A stretch of DNA of 64,000 nucleotides from Trueperaceae bacterium (GTDB lineage Bacteria; Deinococcota; Deinococci; Deinococcales; Trueperaceae), in contig DASVCN010000014.1 in NCBI GenBank assembly GCA_036381595.1, forward strand, positions 1-64,000. The letters are read 5' to 3'. Positions 1 to 9,970 of this stretch are shown one piece after another; positions within the stretch are counted from its first letter, which is position 1; every line of letters starts with the position of its first letter. The notes under the pieces are model-generated. The model did not search any database, was not told where the DNA came from, and saw only the letters and a list, made by a program, of their open reading frames with translations. Both the position numbers and the translations under genes were made by a program.

Positions 1-30
1 CCAAAAGACCATTCTGCTGAAGTTTTGGGT

Positions 31-56
31 CGGGCGGCGCGGGTTGGCGCCGCCCG
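31..56. terminator. GC-rich hairpin after the amino-acid binding protein gene
   Basis: A perfect 10-bp stem (31-40 pairs with 47-56) with a 6-base loop lies 44 bases beyond the stop of the minus-strand gene at 100. Neither flank has a strong T run; the plus side has ATTCTCGT. It could end transcription of that gene or mark the end of a unit left of the window. Confidence 0.45.
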
Positions 57-99
57 ATTCTCGTCCCGCACGACGATATGAGCGTGCAGGACTAGAGGA

Positions 100-1113
100 T
101 CAACGGAAGGGCATCCCGAAGATGAGGCCGCCGTCGTAGTACTGGGCGTTCAGGCCGCGGGGGATGTCGAACGGCGTCTCGGGACCGAGGTTGCGAGCGT
201 AGATCTCACCGTAGTTCCCTACCTGGGCGATCGCCTCGCGGATCGCCGTGGGCTCGAGTCCGAGATCCTCGACCGCGCTGGGGTCGACACCCAGGAGCCG
301 CTGTACGTTCGGGTTCTGTGTGGTTTCGGCCACCTGATCGACGTTCTCCGAGGTCACCCCGTACTCCTCGGCCTCGAACAGACCGAATACGACCCACTTG
401 ACTATGTCGAACCACTGGTCGTCGCCGTGACGGACCGCCGGGCCGAGCGGCTCCTTGGAGATGGTCACGTCCATGATCTTGTGCGCTTCGGGGTTCTGCA
501 GCGTGATCAGGCGCGATGCGAGGCCCGACTTGTCGGTCGTCCAGGCGTCGACGTTACCGGCGTCGTAGGCCGCCACCAGCTGGTCGGCGGTCTCGAAGGT
601 GACCGGGGTGTAGTCGATACCCAGAGCACCGAGGACGTCGGCGAGGTTGAGTTCGGTGGTCGTACCGATCTGCACACCGATGCGAAGGCCCTGGAGGTCC
701 TGGAGGGTATCGATGCCCGAGTCGCGGGGCACCATGAAGCCCTGACCGTCGTAGAAGGTCGTGGGGGCGAAGTTCAGGCCCAGTTCCGTGTCACGCGTGG
801 AGGTCCAGGTGGTGTTGCGGATGAGGACATCCACCTCACCGGTCTGCAAGGCGGTGAAACGCTCCTGCGCCGAGAGGGGCCGGAACTCGACCGCCTGGGC
901 GTCGCCAAGCACCGCCGCGGCGATGGCGCGGCAGAAATCGACGTCGAACCCTTCGTACTCGCCCTGTGCGTTCACGGAGCCGAACCCGGGAAGCTGGTCG
1001 TTGACGCCGCAGACGAGGTTGCCGCGCTCCTGTACCTCCTGGAGCAGGCCCTGTCCGAAGGCGGCGCCTGCGAGGAGCAGGGCAGCCAGAACGATCGTAA
1101 ATAGTTTGCGCAT
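100..1113 (-). CDS. Amino-acid ABC transporter substrate-binding protein
   Basis: 337 aa. Secreted solute-binding protein of the polar/general L-amino-acid class (AapJ-like, SBP family 3), delivering amino acids to an inner-membrane permease. Residues 1-21 form a signal peptide ending AFGQ; the mature part has the family pattern: an early GVNDQLPGF segment, then GFDVDFCRAIAAAVLGD, RNTTWTSTRDTEL and IGVQIGTTTE. Length is normal for AapJ-type proteins. The ATG at 1113 follows GGGAGA. No permease or ATPase gene lies next to it on either side in the window, so its transporter is encoded elsewhere or it works with a shared permease. The exact amino acid cannot be read from the sequence. Confidence 0.88.
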   Translation of the reverse strand: MRKLFTIVLAALLLAGAAFGQGLLQEVQERGNLVCGVNDQLPGFGSVNAQGEYEGFDVDFCRAIAAAVLGDAQAVEFRPLSAQERFTALQTGEVDVLIRNTTWTSTRDTELGLNFAPTTFYDGQGFMVPRDSGIDTLQDLQGLRIGVQIGTTTELNLADVLGALGIDYTPVTFETADQLVAAYDAGNVDAWTTDKSGLASRLITLQNPEAHKIMDVTISKEPLGPAVRHGDDQWFDIVKWVVFGLFEAEEYGVTSENVDQVAETTQNPNVQRLLGVDPSAVEDLGLEPTAIREAIAQVGNYGEIYARNLGPETPFDIPRGLNAQYYDGGLIFGMPFR

Positions 1114-1166
1114 CTACACGTCTCCCATCCGTTCAGAAATGTGCTCTGGTTTTCGTGCCGGGGGCC

Positions 1167-1196
1167 ATCCTATCCGTTTGGGACGTTATCTGTAAA
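1167..1196 (-). promoter_or_regulatory. Probable sigma-70 promoter of the amino-acid binding protein gene
   Basis: On the minus strand TTTACA (1196-1191) and TAGGAT (1172-1167) are separated by 18 bases. The -10 lies about 53 bases upstream of the ATG at 1113, which has its own Shine-Dalgarno, so this would be a leadered transcript. Confidence 0.5.
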
Positions 1197-1298
1197 GTCG
1201 TGCAGCTTCGCGAAACTTTAATGGTGGGTGGTTCGCGGCTCCTTCGGTCGGGCGCCGCGCCCGCCTCCTACCGTCACCTGGCGCGCCAGAAAATATGC

Positions 1299-1324
1299 GA
1301 ACCGGTCCCTTCCGGGACCGGTTC
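1299..1324 (-). terminator. Rho-independent terminator of the V/A-ATPase operon
   Basis: A perfect 11-bp stem (1299-1309 with 1314-1324) with a TTCC-type loop lies about 50 bases past the stop of atpD. In the direction of that operon it is followed by GCATATTTTC, a short T-rich tail. It also separates the operon from the promoter of the next minus-strand gene. Confidence 0.75.
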
Positions 1325-1372
1325 ATGGGTCGCTACCGGCTCGCTGGCCGGGCGGAGCGCCGCGGTTCCAGG

Positions 1373-2032
1373 CTACGCCCCCGCGACTTCCTCCTTGGCG
1401 TCCACTTCCTTCTCACGCGCCTCGAGCTTGGCCTTGATCCGCTTGAGGACCGTGACCTCCTCCAGCGCGCGCTGGTCGAGAACGCTGCGTATGTCGCGGA
1501 TCTGGCGCTGGATATTGGGGATCACCAACTGTTCGAGGGCGTTGACGCGGCGATTGGTCTTCTTGATCTCCTCGCCGATCCGCCTGAGACGAGTCTCGGT
1601 GGCGGCGACCTTGACGAGCGCCTCGGTGAGCGCCCGGAACTGGGCGGCGGCGTTGAGCGTCTGAGCCCCCGCGCCAACGGGCGAGAAAGGCAGTTCATCG
1701 CTGAACTCGGGCGGCTGGACCGCCGGCACCTTCACACCGAAGAGGTTCTCCACCCGGATGTCGACTTCGAGACTCTGCGGCGAGGCGAGGCTGAGGCTCT
1801 CGACCGCCTGGGGGCCGTCCCACGCCTTCGCCAGGAAGAGGCTGAAGTACGCCTCCTTGCTGCTGGCGAAGAGCGCCCGGCGAGCGGCCAGCGACGACTT
1901 CACCAGCTCGAAGAATTCGCCGATGAGGGCGTCTCGCTTACGCTTGAGCAGGTCGGCCCCTCGAACCGCCAGGCGCAGCTGATCGCGGCGTTGCAGCAGG
2001 TTCGATCTGGTCGGGGCGATTTGTTCTGCCAC
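1373..2032 (-). CDS. atpD: V/A-type ATP synthase subunit D (central shaft)
   Basis: 219 aa, the usual length for V-type subunit D. It is the long coiled-coil axle that turns inside the A3B3 head and couples it to the membrane ring. The N-terminus carries the family pattern PTRSNLLQRRDQLRLAVRGADLLKRKRDAL; the C-terminal third contains the paired NRRVNALEQLVIP segment with charged heptads. Last gene of the operon, 20 bases after atpB and followed by a terminator hairpin. The same final position is seen in Thermus. Confidence 0.95.
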   Translation of the reverse strand: MAEQIAPTRSNLLQRRDQLRLAVRGADLLKRKRDALIGEFFELVKSSLAARRALFASSKEAYFSLFLAKAWDGPQAVESLSLASPQSLEVDIRVENLFGVKVPAVQPPEFSDELPFSPVGAGAQTLNAAAQFRALTEALVKVAATETRLRRIGEEIKKTNRRVNALEQLVIPNIQRQIRDIRSVLDQRALEEVTVLKRIKAKLEAREKEVDAKEEVAGA

Positions 2033-2052
2033 GAATGCCTCCTAGCCCGGGG

Positions 2053-3477
2053 CTAGACGCGATCCCTGCTGGAGGATCCCCAGAGTTCGTCCATCTTGGC
2101 GCCGTAGTACTTGTCGATCTGATCGGTCGACAGCCTGGTGAGCTCGCTCTTCGGCAGCAGCGAGAGAAGTGCCCAGGCGAGGTCGAGCGAGTCCTCGATC
2201 GCGCGGTCCTCGGATCCCTGGTTGATGAAGCGCTTCTCGAACTCGTCGGCGAACTGCAGGTAGAGCTTGTCGTTCTCGGACAGAGCGTCCTCGCCGGTGA
2301 TCGCTACCAGCCGCCTCAGGTCGAGGCCGTTCGCGTAGGCGGCCTGCAACTGGTCGGACACGTTCTTGTGGTCCTTGCGGGTCTTCCCTTCCCCGATGCC
2401 GTTGTTCATCAGTCGCGAGAGCGACGGGCCCGGGTTGATGGGCGGGTAGATGCCCTTGTTGTGCAGGTCGCGTGCCAGGTAGATCTGCCCCTCGGTGATG
2501 TAGCCGGTGAGGTCCGGGATCGGGTGGGTGACGTCATCGTCAGGCATCGAGAGGATCGGCAGCTGGGTGACCGATCCCTTGCGGCCAACCACGACGCCGG
2601 CCCGCTCGTAGATCGACGCGAGGTCGGTGTAGGTGTAGCCGGGATAGCCGCGGCGCCCCGGGATCTCCTCGCGAGCGCCGCCGATCTCGCGCAGCGCTTC
2701 GCAGTAGTTGGTCATGTCGGTGAGGATGACCAGCACGTGGTAGTCGTGCTCGAAGGCGAGGTACTCGGCGGCCGTCAGAGCCATCCTGGGGGTCAGGAGA
2801 CGCTCCACGGCCGGGTCGTCGGCCTTGTTCAGGAAGAGGACCGAGCGAGCGAGCGCCCCTGTACGTTCGAACTCCTGGGTGAAGAAGGTCAGCTCACGCT
2901 GGGTGACGCCCATCGCCGCGAAGACCACGGCGAACTCGGCGCCTTCACCAAGCACCTTGGCCTGACGGGCGATCTGCGCCGCGAGCTCGTTGGCCGGCAG
3001 GCCCGAGCCCGAGAAGATGGGCAGCTTCTGCCCACGAACCAGGCTGATCATGGTGTCGATGGTGGAGATACCGGTCTGGATGAACTCCTCGGGCTTCTGC
3101 CGCGCTACCGGGTTGATGGGCGCCCCGTAGATGGGCAGGCGCTTGTCGGCGACCACCGGCGGCAAACCATCGATCGGCGCTCCGATACCGCTGAAGCGCC
3201 GGCCGATCATCTCCTTCGAGACACCGAGACGCGCCACGTCCTCCACGAGGCTCACCGTGGTGCTAGAGAGGTCGATACCGGAGGTCTCCTCGAACACCTG
3301 GAGCACGGTGTACTCGTTCGACACTTCGATGACCTGACCGCCACGGATCCGGCCGCTGGCGTCCTTGATGTTGACGATGGCGTTGTAGGCCAGGTCGGGC
3401 GCGTTCTGGAGGAAAAGCAGAGGTCCCGAGACGTAGGAGACCTGGCTGTACTCCTTGGTGAGTAGGTTCTTGCTCAT
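2053..3477 (-). CDS. atpB: V/A-type ATP synthase subunit B (non-catalytic head subunit)
   Basis: 474 aa. Alternates with subunit A in the hexameric head. It has the RecA-like fold but, as expected for subunit B, no true P-loop: the matching region reads SGSGLPANE. The conserved [19 protein letters not shown] and [17 protein letters not shown] segments identify it clearly. It starts at ATG 3477, 12 bases after the stop of atpA, within the nine-gene operon. Confidence 0.97.
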   Translation of the reverse strand: MSKNLLTKEYSQVSYVSGPLLFLQNAPDLAYNAIVNIKDASGRIRGGQVIEVSNEYTVLQVFEETSGIDLSSTTVSLVEDVARLGVSKEMIGRRFSGIGAPIDGLPPVVADKRLPIYGAPINPVARQKPEEFIQTGISTIDTMISLVRGQKLPIFSGSGLPANELAAQIARQAKVLGEGAEFAVVFAAMGVTQRELTFFTQEFERTGALARSVLFLNKADDPAVERLLTPRMALTAAEYLAFEHDYHVLVILTDMTNYCEALREIGGAREEIPGRRGYPGYTYTDLASIYERAGVVVGRKGSVTQLPILSMPDDDVTHPIPDLTGYITEGQIYLARDLHNKGIYPPINPGPSLSRLMNNGIGEGKTRKDHKNVSDQLQAAYANGLDLRRLVAITGEDALSENDKLYLQFADEFEKRFINQGSEDRAIEDSLDLAWALLSLLPKSELTRLSTDQIDKYYGAKMDELWGSSSRDRV

Positions 3478-3489
3478 GCCGATACTCCC

Positions 3490-5229
3490 TTAGGCCGCCA
3501 CGCCGAAGCCCTTTTCGAGCTCGGCCATGGTGCTGCCCTTGTAGGCGTCGAACTCGTCCTCGGGCACGTAGCGCGAGCGGTTTATCTTCTCGACGACCGG
3601 GTTGGCGAGGATCTCGTCGACGGTTGCGCCCGCCTCGAGGGCCTTACGGCTCTCCTCGTAGAACTTGAGCATCATCTGCAGCATGCCGTACGCCTTCGAG
3701 AGCGAGCAGGAGGCGTCGACGGGGTCGAAGCCGTTCTGCTGCAGGAAGTCCTGACGCAGGATCCGGCCCGCCTCGATGACGAGGCGCTCGTTGTCCTGGA
3801 GAGCGTCGGGACCGACCAGCTGCACGACCTCCTGGAGGTCGCTCTCACGCTGGAGCAGGTCTACGGCCCGCTGGACCAGTTCCGGATAGTCCTCGGCCAC
3901 GTTCTCCCGGTACCACGGCTCGAGGATGTCGCTGAAGAGCGTGTAGGAGCGGTTCCAGTTGATGGCCGGGAAGTGACGGCGGCGGGCGAGCGCCGCATCG
4001 AGCGCCCAGAAGCAGCCGGTGATCCGCAGGGTCGACTGGGTAACCGGCTCGGAGAAGTCGCCGCCGGCGGGCGAAACCGCGCCGATGATCGAGACCGCTC
4101 CCTGCTCGCCGTTCTGGGTGATGACGCGGCCGCCGCGCTCATAGAAGGCCGCGAGACGCGAGGCCAGGTAGGGCGGGTAGCCCTCCTCAGCGGGCATCTC
4201 CTCGAGTCGCGAGGAGATCTCGCGCAACGCCTCGGCCCAACGGCTGGTCGAGTCGGCCATGACCGAGACGCGGTAACCCTGGTCGCGGAAGTATTCGGCG
4301 AGGGTGATGCCGGTGTAGATGGAGGCCTCGCGTGCGGCGACCGGCATGTTCGAGGTGTTGGCGATCAGCACCGTGCGGTGCATGAGCGGGTTGCCCGTCT
4401 GCGGGTCCTCGAGTTCGGGGAACTCGACCAGCACGTCGGTCATCTCGTTGCCGCGCTCGCCGCATCCAACGTAGACGACGATATCGGCGTTGCCGTACTT
4501 GGCGACCGACTGCTGGGTGACGGTCTTGCCCGATCCGAAGGGCCCCGGGATCGCGGCGGTACCACCCATGGTGAGCGGGAAGAGCACGTCGAGGATTCGC
4601 ATGCCCGTGAGGAACGGCGTGACAGGGTCGAGCTTCTTCTGCACCGGCCGCGGCTGGCGCACCGGCCAGGGGTGGTAGAGCTTCAGCTCGGTGCCGTCCT
4701 CCAGGGTGGCGATCACGTCGTCGACGGTGTACTCGCCCTCGGCGACGATCTTCTTGATCTTGCCGCCCTTGCCTGGCGGCACCAGGATCTTGTGGGTGAA
4801 GGCGAACTCCGGCACCGTGCCCAGCACCTGCCCCGAAGCCACCTCGTCACCCTTGGCAACCTGCGGGGTGAACTTCCACTTGGTCTCGCGCGACAGCGAT
4901 TTCACGGTGATGCCGCGCTCGATGTAGGTGCCCGACGCCTCCTGGATCTTGTCCAGCGGCCGCTGGATCCCGTCGAAGATGCCGTTGAGCATCCCCGGGC
5001 CCAGTTCTACCGCCAGCGGCAGGCCGGTCGAGACGACCGGCTCGCCTACGGTCAGACCGCCGGTGTCCTCGTAGACCTGCACGAACGCGGTCGTGCCGTC
5101 GAGACGGATGATCTCCCCGACGAGCTTCTCCTCGCCGACCCTGACGATGTCGTACATCCGGGCTCCGAGCATCCCCTGCGCGATTACGGCAGGCCCGGAG
5201 ATTCTCTGTATCTTGCCTTCGATGGCCAT
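3490..5229 (-). CDS. atpA: V/A-type ATP synthase subunit A (catalytic head subunit)
   Basis: 579 aa, full length. Binds and turns over ATP at the A-B interface. The Walker A loop GPFGSGKT is at residues 229-236, followed by GCGERGNEM and the [14 protein letters not shown] segment. The non-homologous insertion typical of the A subunit lies between the N-terminal barrel and the P-loop (about residues 115-190). ATG 5229 is preceded by GGAGAAG. No intein interrupts the P-loop region, which is a known insertion site in some homologues. In Thermus this enzyme works mainly as an ATP synthase; direction of use here is inferred. Confidence 0.98.
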   Translation of the reverse strand: MAIEGKIQRISGPAVIAQGMLGARMYDIVRVGEEKLVGEIIRLDGTTAFVQVYEDTGGLTVGEPVVSTGLPLAVELGPGMLNGIFDGIQRPLDKIQEASGTYIERGITVKSLSRETKWKFTPQVAKGDEVASGQVLGTVPEFAFTHKILVPPGKGGKIKKIVAEGEYTVDDVIATLEDGTELKLYHPWPVRQPRPVQKKLDPVTPFLTGMRILDVLFPLTMGGTAAIPGPFGSGKTVTQQSVAKYGNADIVVYVGCGERGNEMTDVLVEFPELEDPQTGNPLMHRTVLIANTSNMPVAAREASIYTGITLAEYFRDQGYRVSVMADSTSRWAEALREISSRLEEMPAEEGYPPYLASRLAAFYERGGRVITQNGEQGAVSIIGAVSPAGGDFSEPVTQSTLRITGCFWALDAALARRRHFPAINWNRSYTLFSDILEPWYRENVAEDYPELVQRAVDLLQRESDLQEVVQLVGPDALQDNERLVIEAGRILRQDFLQQNGFDPVDASCSLSKAYGMLQMMLKFYEESRKALEAGATVDEILANPVVEKINRSRYVPEDEFDAYKGSTMAELEKGFGVAA

Positions 5230-5276
5230 TGCTTCTCCTATTCGAGTGGGAACCGTTGTCGGGAATTCCGCTGCGG

Positions 5277-5609
5277 TTACTCGAGCTTGATGTCGAAGCC
5301 GATCGCGCTTCGCACCAGTTCCTTCATATAGGCGGTCGCATCGTCCCCCTCGCCGAACGACGCCGAAAGACTGGGGACCGGCAGGATCACCGGCAGGTCC
5401 CGTCCCCGCATCGTACGAGCGCTGGCGTCGATCGGGTCGGCGATGAGTCCTTCGTCCACCACTACCAGTCCGTACTCGCCGGACTCGATGAGGTCGTCGA
5501 GCTCCGCCTCGGCCCCTTCCGGTTGCGACTCACGGACCTCCACCCCCGCCAACCGGTAGCCGGTCGCGGTCTCACTGTCGGTAAGTACGACCACGCGATG
5601 TTCAGGCAT
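5277..5609 (-). CDS. atpF: V/A-type ATP synthase subunit F (rotor regulator)
   Basis: 110 aa from the ATG at 5609 ([22 protein letters not shown]). The open frame continues upstream to 5768, but that part is a shadow of the C-subunit gene. Start is fixed by homology and by the 8-base overlap with the end of atpC. The Rossmann-like core shows VVLTD, then [10 protein letters not shown] and PVILPVPS, as in the small F subunits that bind the D shaft and modulate rotation. Confidence 0.92.
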   Translation of the reverse strand: MPEHRVVVLTDSETATGYRLAGVEVRESQPEGAEAELDDLIESGEYGLVVVDEGLIADPIDASARTMRGRDLPVILPVPSLSASFGEGDDATAYMKELVRSAIGFDIKLE

Positions 5610-6618
5610 TCCCCAACTCCCGTTCGAGTTGCTCCCGCGGCACATCGTAGAACTTGCCCCGGGCGAGGAGGCGTAGCTTGGCGGCCTCGGCCTCCTTCTT
5701 CCGCAGGAAGTCGAGCGCCACGCCGGGACCCAACGGGTCGGAGAGAGCCACCCGGTGGGCGCTCTCATCGAGGATCCCGCGGATGACGGCGTCGGCTTCG
5801 CTAAGCGAGTCGGTCTCGGCGACCTCCGCGAACGCGGAACCGGCGAGGGCCGACAGGGCCGACTTGGAGGTGTCGGCGATAATGGCGTCGAAGGTGCCGC
5901 GGTCTATCTCGGCGCCCCCCGGCACGTAGAGTTCCTCTCTGGCGACGGTCCTGCCACGCAGCTTCAGTGCGGTACGGAGGTTGGTCGCGTCGATCTCCCG
6001 CTTGACATGGCGCCGCAACTCGCGGGGCGCATCGTACTCGTCGAGCGCGTCGAGGAGCGACTTGTAGCAGAAGCGGTCGAGGGTGAGTTCGAGGGTGTAG
6101 AGCTCCCCCTCCTGAGCGTAGCGTCTCACGGCCGCACTGAACGCCCGCGAGAGCGGGTGGCCGGTGACGGCCAGCGCCTGAGCCATCGAGGGCAGGTCGG
6201 GCGCCGCGGCGAGCGTCTCGATGAGCGCCGGGCGCATCTCGCCGGCCGGCAGGGCCACGTCGAGGGCGCTCTCGGCATCACGGCCGGCGTGCTTGGCGCG
6301 AGCCAGTGTCTTGAGGTTCATCAGGTCGTAGCTCAGCAGGAAGAGGGTGAGCAGCTCTCCCGGCCGACCGTCGGAGAAATCGAGGATCGAACGGGCGGTA
6401 CGGCGGAAGTTCTGCGCCACGGCCCAGTCCAGGGCTTCCAGCCCGGAGGTGCGCGCCTGCGCCTCTTCCAGGTCCGCGACGTAGGACGTCTGCGCGACGG
6501 TGCCGGTGAAGGCACGGAAGTCGGTATCGGCGAGCGCCTGAGTGTAGAACTCCGGCTCGAGCAGCTTTGCCTTCATCCCCCGTATTCGGGCGTTGATGTA
6601 GCCGAAGTCGGAGGACAC
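5602..6618 (-). CDS. atpC: V/A-type ATP synthase subunit C (socket for the central shaft)
   Basis: 338 aa, alpha-helical, close to the length of Thermus subunit C. It links the D-F shaft to the c-ring. Features seen are the N-terminal FGYINARIRGMKAKLLEPE segment and repeated helical units rich in Leu/Ala/Arg. It starts one base after the stop of atpE and overlaps atpF by 8 bases, consistent with translational coupling. Confidence 0.93.
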   Translation of the reverse strand: MSSDFGYINARIRGMKAKLLEPEFYTQALADTDFRAFTGTVAQTSYVADLEEAQARTSGLEALDWAVAQNFRRTARSILDFSDGRPGELLTLFLLSYDLMNLKTLARAKHAGRDAESALDVALPAGEMRPALIETLAAAPDLPSMAQALAVTGHPLSRAFSAAVRRYAQEGELYTLELTLDRFCYKSLLDALDEYDAPRELRRHVKREIDATNLRTALKLRGRTVAREELYVPGGAEIDRGTFDAIIADTSKSALSALAGSAFAEVAETDSLSEADAVIRGILDESAHRVALSDPLGPGVALDFLRKKEAEAAKLRLLARGKFYDVPREQLERELGNA

Positions 6619-6619
6619 G

Positions 6620-7213
6620 CTACCCCTCCTTGCTAAGCAAGACCTGCGCCACCTCGGCCGCCAGTTCGCCGCGCAGCGCCGCGAGCCTGCCCGGGAGGGT
6701 GTTCTCGATCACCGCACTGTCGCTTGCGGCCTCGACCCGAACGCCCGCGTAAACTTTGGGGTCGGCGGTGATGCGGTCCTGCAGGCCGAGGCCCTTGGCC
6801 GCTTTGCGAGCGGCTTCATCGTCCTCTGGATCGACCTTGACGGCTCGGATCTCGCTCGGGTCGCTGCCGCTCGCCGCGACCGCTTCCTTCATGAGCTGGC
6901 CCAAGACTTCGACGTAGGTGGGTCCGCGGCGCAGCGCCGCGATCCGCTCCTCGGCCTCCTGGAAGACGGCGGCGATGGCGTCGTGTTGAGCGCGAAGCGT
7001 CAGCGAGGACGCCTCGAGTTGGGCGGCGCTGCGGGCGCGCACCAGGCCCGCGGCGCTCTGCGCTTCGACGCTTCGCTTACGGCTCGCGAGCAGCGTCTCT
7101 GCTTCGGCCCTGGCGCCCTCGACGATTTCCGAGGCGCGGGTCCGCGCCTCGGAAAGGATCTGCTCGATCTCCGCGCTCGCTTCTTTCTCAAGCAGAGCAG
7201 CTAGATCCGCCAC
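6620..7213 (-). CDS. atpE: V/A-type ATP synthase subunit E (peripheral stalk)
   Basis: 197 aa. Forms the peripheral stalk with subunit G, holding the head still against rotation. The N-terminal two thirds is an Ala/Glu/Arg-rich coiled coil (ALLEKEASAEIEQILSEART) and the C-terminal third is the globular domain that docks on the head (NTLPGRLAALRGELAAEVAQ). It lies 3 bases after atpK. Confidence 0.92.
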   Translation of the reverse strand: MADLAALLEKEASAEIEQILSEARTRASEIVEGARAEAETLLASRKRSVEAQSAAGLVRARSAAQLEASSLTLRAQHDAIAAVFQEAEERIAALRRGPTYVEVLGQLMKEAVAASGSDPSEIRAVKVDPEDDEAARKAAKGLGLQDRITADPKVYAGVRVEAASDSAVIENTLPGRLAALRGELAAEVAQVLLSKEG

Positions 7214-7216
7214 GTA

Positions 7217-7549
7217 TCAGCCTATCTGGCCGTTGAGGAAGAAGGCGATGACGAAGGCGAAGATGATGATGGTCTCGGGGATCACCAGGTAGATGAGGAC
7301 CTGACCGAAGGCCTCGGGACGTTCGGCGATGGTGCCCGCACCAGCCGAACCGATGGAGGCCTGCGCCAGACCGGTACCGACAGCGCCGAGGCCGATCGCC
7401 AAGCCGGCGCCGAGGGCCATGAGGCCCGCGCCGACCGAGTCTCCGGCGGCGGCCACCTCGGCCGCCTCCTGCGCGAAACCTGTCGCGACGAGGGCGAGAG
7501 CGGCGATGAATCCGAGAACTGCGGTTACTTTCACGGCGACTTTCTTCAT
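7217..7549 (-). CDS. atpK: V/A-type ATP synthase subunit K/L (rotor ring proteolipid)
   Basis: 110 aa. Membrane rotor subunit that carries the ion. Residues 1-26 look like a cleaved leader (MKKVAVKVTA...TGFAQ), as in the Thermus L subunit, leaving one helical hairpin. TM1 is Gly/Ala-rich (AGLAIGLGAVGTGLA) and TM2 (VLIYLVIPETIIIFAFVIAFF) contains the ion-binding Glu92. The Na+-type ligand set seen in Enterococcus NtpK is not evident, so proton coupling is likely. The start overlaps the stop of atpI by 4 bases. Confidence 0.95.
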   Translation of the reverse strand: MKKVAVKVTAVLGFIAALALVATGFAQEAAEVAAAGDSVGAGLMALGAGLAIGLGAVGTGLAQASIGSAGAGTIAERPEAFGQVLIYLVIPETIIIFAFVIAFFLNGQIG

Positions 7550-9537
7550 GCTTTTCCTCCAAGAAGACGGAATGGCTTGTACGGGCGCCCGTTGGCGTCG
7601 TAGAAACCGAACTTGGTGAAGAACTCCACATACTGCAATCGCAGAGGCTGCAGTGTGTGTCCGATGATGGTGAGCGCCACCGCGATCAGATGCACGGCGA
7701 GCGCGACGATGATCCCCAACAGCGCGCCCACGACGGGCACCGGGAGGGCGCCGGCGATCGCGAAGCCGATGTCGGTAGCGAGATTGGCGATCAGAGCAGC
7801 CGAAAGGCCGACCGCGAACAGTCGCAGATAGCTGAGGATGTTGCCCGAGTTCGAGATGAGCTCGATGATCATCAGCGGGATGCCTGCGAGGAACACGCTC
7901 AGCAGGAATACGGCGAGGCCGGCGATCACCACGATCCAGACGGCAGTGCCGAGCGCCCCCGTGAGGAAGGCGGTGGCGAAGACCACCAGCGCGATGAGGC
8001 CCGACACCATGCCTATGCCCTCCCAGAGGTGGGCCCGGTCGTGGTGGAGCGCGCCGTAGTAGGCGCGGATCACCCAGCCGCCGATCACCTGCAGCACCCC
8101 GAAACCGATGGTGAGCAGGAGCAGCGGCGTGAACTCCTCGACACGGAAGAGCAGGATCGGGATCATGCCGTGGTCCCCGTGCGCAGGCGGGTAGAAGACC
8201 GGGTTGTCGTGCGGCCAGTGCTCGAGGAAGTTGCCGAAGAACTCTCCGTAGATGAAGCCCCAGACGATCCCCCAGACGGACGCCCAGATCACCAGCGTGC
8301 CGATGGTCGGCAGCGAAGCGGGCGGGATGACGATCCCCAGCGGTCCCAGGTCGAGAGAGCTGCCGTTCCTGCCTCGATTCCTGAGCCAGAGGCCGAGGGC
8401 GAGGAAGAGCAGGCCGAAGCCGATGTCGCCCAGGACGATCCCGAAGTAGAGCGGGAAGAAGATCGCCAGGGTCCAGCTCGGGTCGAAGCTTCCGTAGCGA
8501 GGTGGCGCGAAGAGGGAGAGCAGCATCTCGAACGGTCGAACCCAGCCCGGGTTCTCGAGCTTGACGGGCACGTCGTGATCGTGATGCTCGTTCGCGGGCC
8601 GAGAAGCGGCGACGATTCCCTGCCCGAACTGCTTGCGAAGTCCCTCGATGACCCTGCGCGTCTCGCTGGCGGGTACCCAGCCGCGGAGGGCGACGCTGTA
8701 ACGGCCACTGAGCAGGTCTTCGAGTTTCTCGAAGCGGACCTGCTGGTTGAGGGCGAGCTGATGGACGGCCTGAAGGCGTCCCCCGTTCGCTTCCCGGAGT
8801 TGCCGAAGCTCCTGCTCGAGCGACTCGATCCGTCGCGGGAGGGTCTGGGACCGCTCCTCCATCACGTGCACGGCCTTCGCCACACCCTGGTCGGCGTAGC
8901 GGCCGGGAAGAGTCAGCGGACTGATTCCCAGCCTGCTGAGCGCCTGACGGAGAGTGGACTCGTCCCGCTTGAGGGCTGCGGCCGTGACGAGCGTCTGACG
9001 GCCGTAGGGACGCGAGGCGAAAGCGACGTTGCCGCCGAGGGCGTCCTCGACTTCACTACGGACCTCGGCTACGGCATCGGCGGCCACCAGGAAGGCGTAC
9101 CCGCTGAGATAACGGCTGCCCTCCAGCTGAGCGAGGGTAGGAGCGAGGGTGCGGAAGAGCGGGAGGTAGGTGCGGATCAGGTCGAGTTCGTCGCGCAACC
9201 TCGAGCGCTCGGCCACGACGTTGTCGACCTGGGGGCCGAGGTCGGCGAGGTACCTCTCGATCTCGCCGACCTCACTGGGCGCTTCGCTCCGCGGCGCCGG
9301 TTCCTCGTCACGCGCGCCGAGCCCGCTCAGAAGCGTGTCGGTACGACCGACGATCTTCGACCACCGCTCACGGTTCTGGCGGTCGTCGCCTTCGAGCGTG
9401 TACCTGACCAGCGACAGACCCTCTTCGGGCTCGAGCGGGTCGACCTGCACCACCCCGAGACTCTGCAGGCTCTGCAGCAGCTCACGGGCGATGCTCCGCC
9501 GGCCCACCACCGTCAGCTGGTCCATGGGCGTGATCAC
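7546..9537 (-). CDS. atpI: V/A-type ATP synthase subunit I (membrane stator)
   Basis: 663 aa. The N-terminal half is a cytoplasmic stalk domain; from about residue 345 onward come seven to eight membrane helices forming the half-channels that face the c-ring. The landmark segment LRLFAVGLSAALIANLA near residue 570 contains the essential Arg. It overlaps atpG by 4 bases (9534-9537) at its start and atpK by 4 bases at its end. Confidence 0.95.
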   Translation of the reverse strand: MITPMDQLTVVGRRSIARELLQSLQSLGVVQVDPLEPEEGLSLVRYTLEGDDRQNRERWSKIVGRTDTLLSGLGARDEEPAPRSEAPSEVGEIERYLADLGPQVDNVVAERSRLRDELDLIRTYLPLFRTLAPTLAQLEGSRYLSGYAFLVAADAVAEVRSEVEDALGGNVAFASRPYGRQTLVTAAALKRDESTLRQALSRLGISPLTLPGRYADQGVAKAVHVMEERSQTLPRRIESLEQELRQLREANGGRLQAVHQLALNQQVRFEKLEDLLSGRYSVALRGWVPASETRRVIEGLRKQFGQGIVAASRPANEHHDHDVPVKLENPGWVRPFEMLLSLFAPPRYGSFDPSWTLAIFFPLYFGIVLGDIGFGLLFLALGLWLRNRGRNGSSLDLGPLGIVIPPASLPTIGTLVIWASVWGIVWGFIYGEFFGNFLEHWPHDNPVFYPPAHGDHGMIPILLFRVEEFTPLLLLTIGFGVLQVIGGWVIRAYYGALHHDRAHLWEGIGMVSGLIALVVFATAFLTGALGTAVWIVVIAGLAVFLLSVFLAGIPLMIIELISNSGNILSYLRLFAVGLSAALIANLATDIGFAIAGALPVPVVGALLGIIVALAVHLIAVALTIIGHTLQPLRLQYVEFFTKFGFYDANGRPYKPFRLLGGKA

Positions 9538-9854
9538 GGCAGTACTCGCTCCATGACCATGTCGACCGCGCGCTCACGGTTGCCCTTCGCGCGTGCCTCT
9601 ATCTTCTCGGCCTCGGCCCTGGCACGCGCGAGGATCTCCTCGCGTGCGGCCGCGCTCTGCCGCTCGGTTTCGGCCCGAGAGGAGTCGGCGAACGCGGCCG
9701 CTTCGGCACGCGCTTTCTCGAGGACGGCTGCGGCTTCCGCCTGGGCCTTCTCGATGATCGCCGCGGCGTCGCGCTTCGCCTGTTCGACCTTGGCGATCAC
9801 CGCCTTCTCGTGGTCGACCAGGTTCTGAAGCAGTTGTTCACCTTGAGCTTCCAA
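9534..9854 (-). CDS. atpG: V/A-type ATP synthase subunit G/H (peripheral stalk coiled coil)
   Basis: 106 aa, almost wholly a coiled coil of Ala, Glu, Lys and Arg (KAVIAKVEQAKRDAAAIIEK), pairing with subunit E in the outer stalk. First gene of the operon. The start is a TTG at 9854, chosen because AAAGGAGGG lies at proper spacing just upstream and no ATG or GTG precedes the coiled coil. A TTG start on the promoter-proximal gene is unusual and may set the synthesis level. Confidence 0.88.
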   Translation of the reverse strand: MEAQGEQLLQNLVDHEKAVIAKVEQAKRDAAAIIEKAQAEAAAVLEKARAEAAAFADSSRAETERQSAAAREEILARARAEAEKIEARAKGNRERAVDMVMERVLP

Positions 9855-9970
9855 ACGGCCCTCCTTTCACCCGGACTATCCCCGTAGAACTACTTCGTGT
9901 GTGGGGTCTGAATCGGTGTCCCGAAAGACGAAAAACGCGATGGTTGAGGCACCTTCGGCGTCAACGCGAA

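Noticed and set aside
2035-3465. Long plus-strand frame opposite atpB
   Set aside because: Shadow of atpB; the product is compositionally odd, rich in Val, Arg, Asp and Gly.
7657-9828. A 723-codon open frame antisense to atpI and atpG
   Set aside because: High GC leaves long open frames opposite real genes; the product is charged, repetitive and without family resemblance, and atpI on the other strand is certain.
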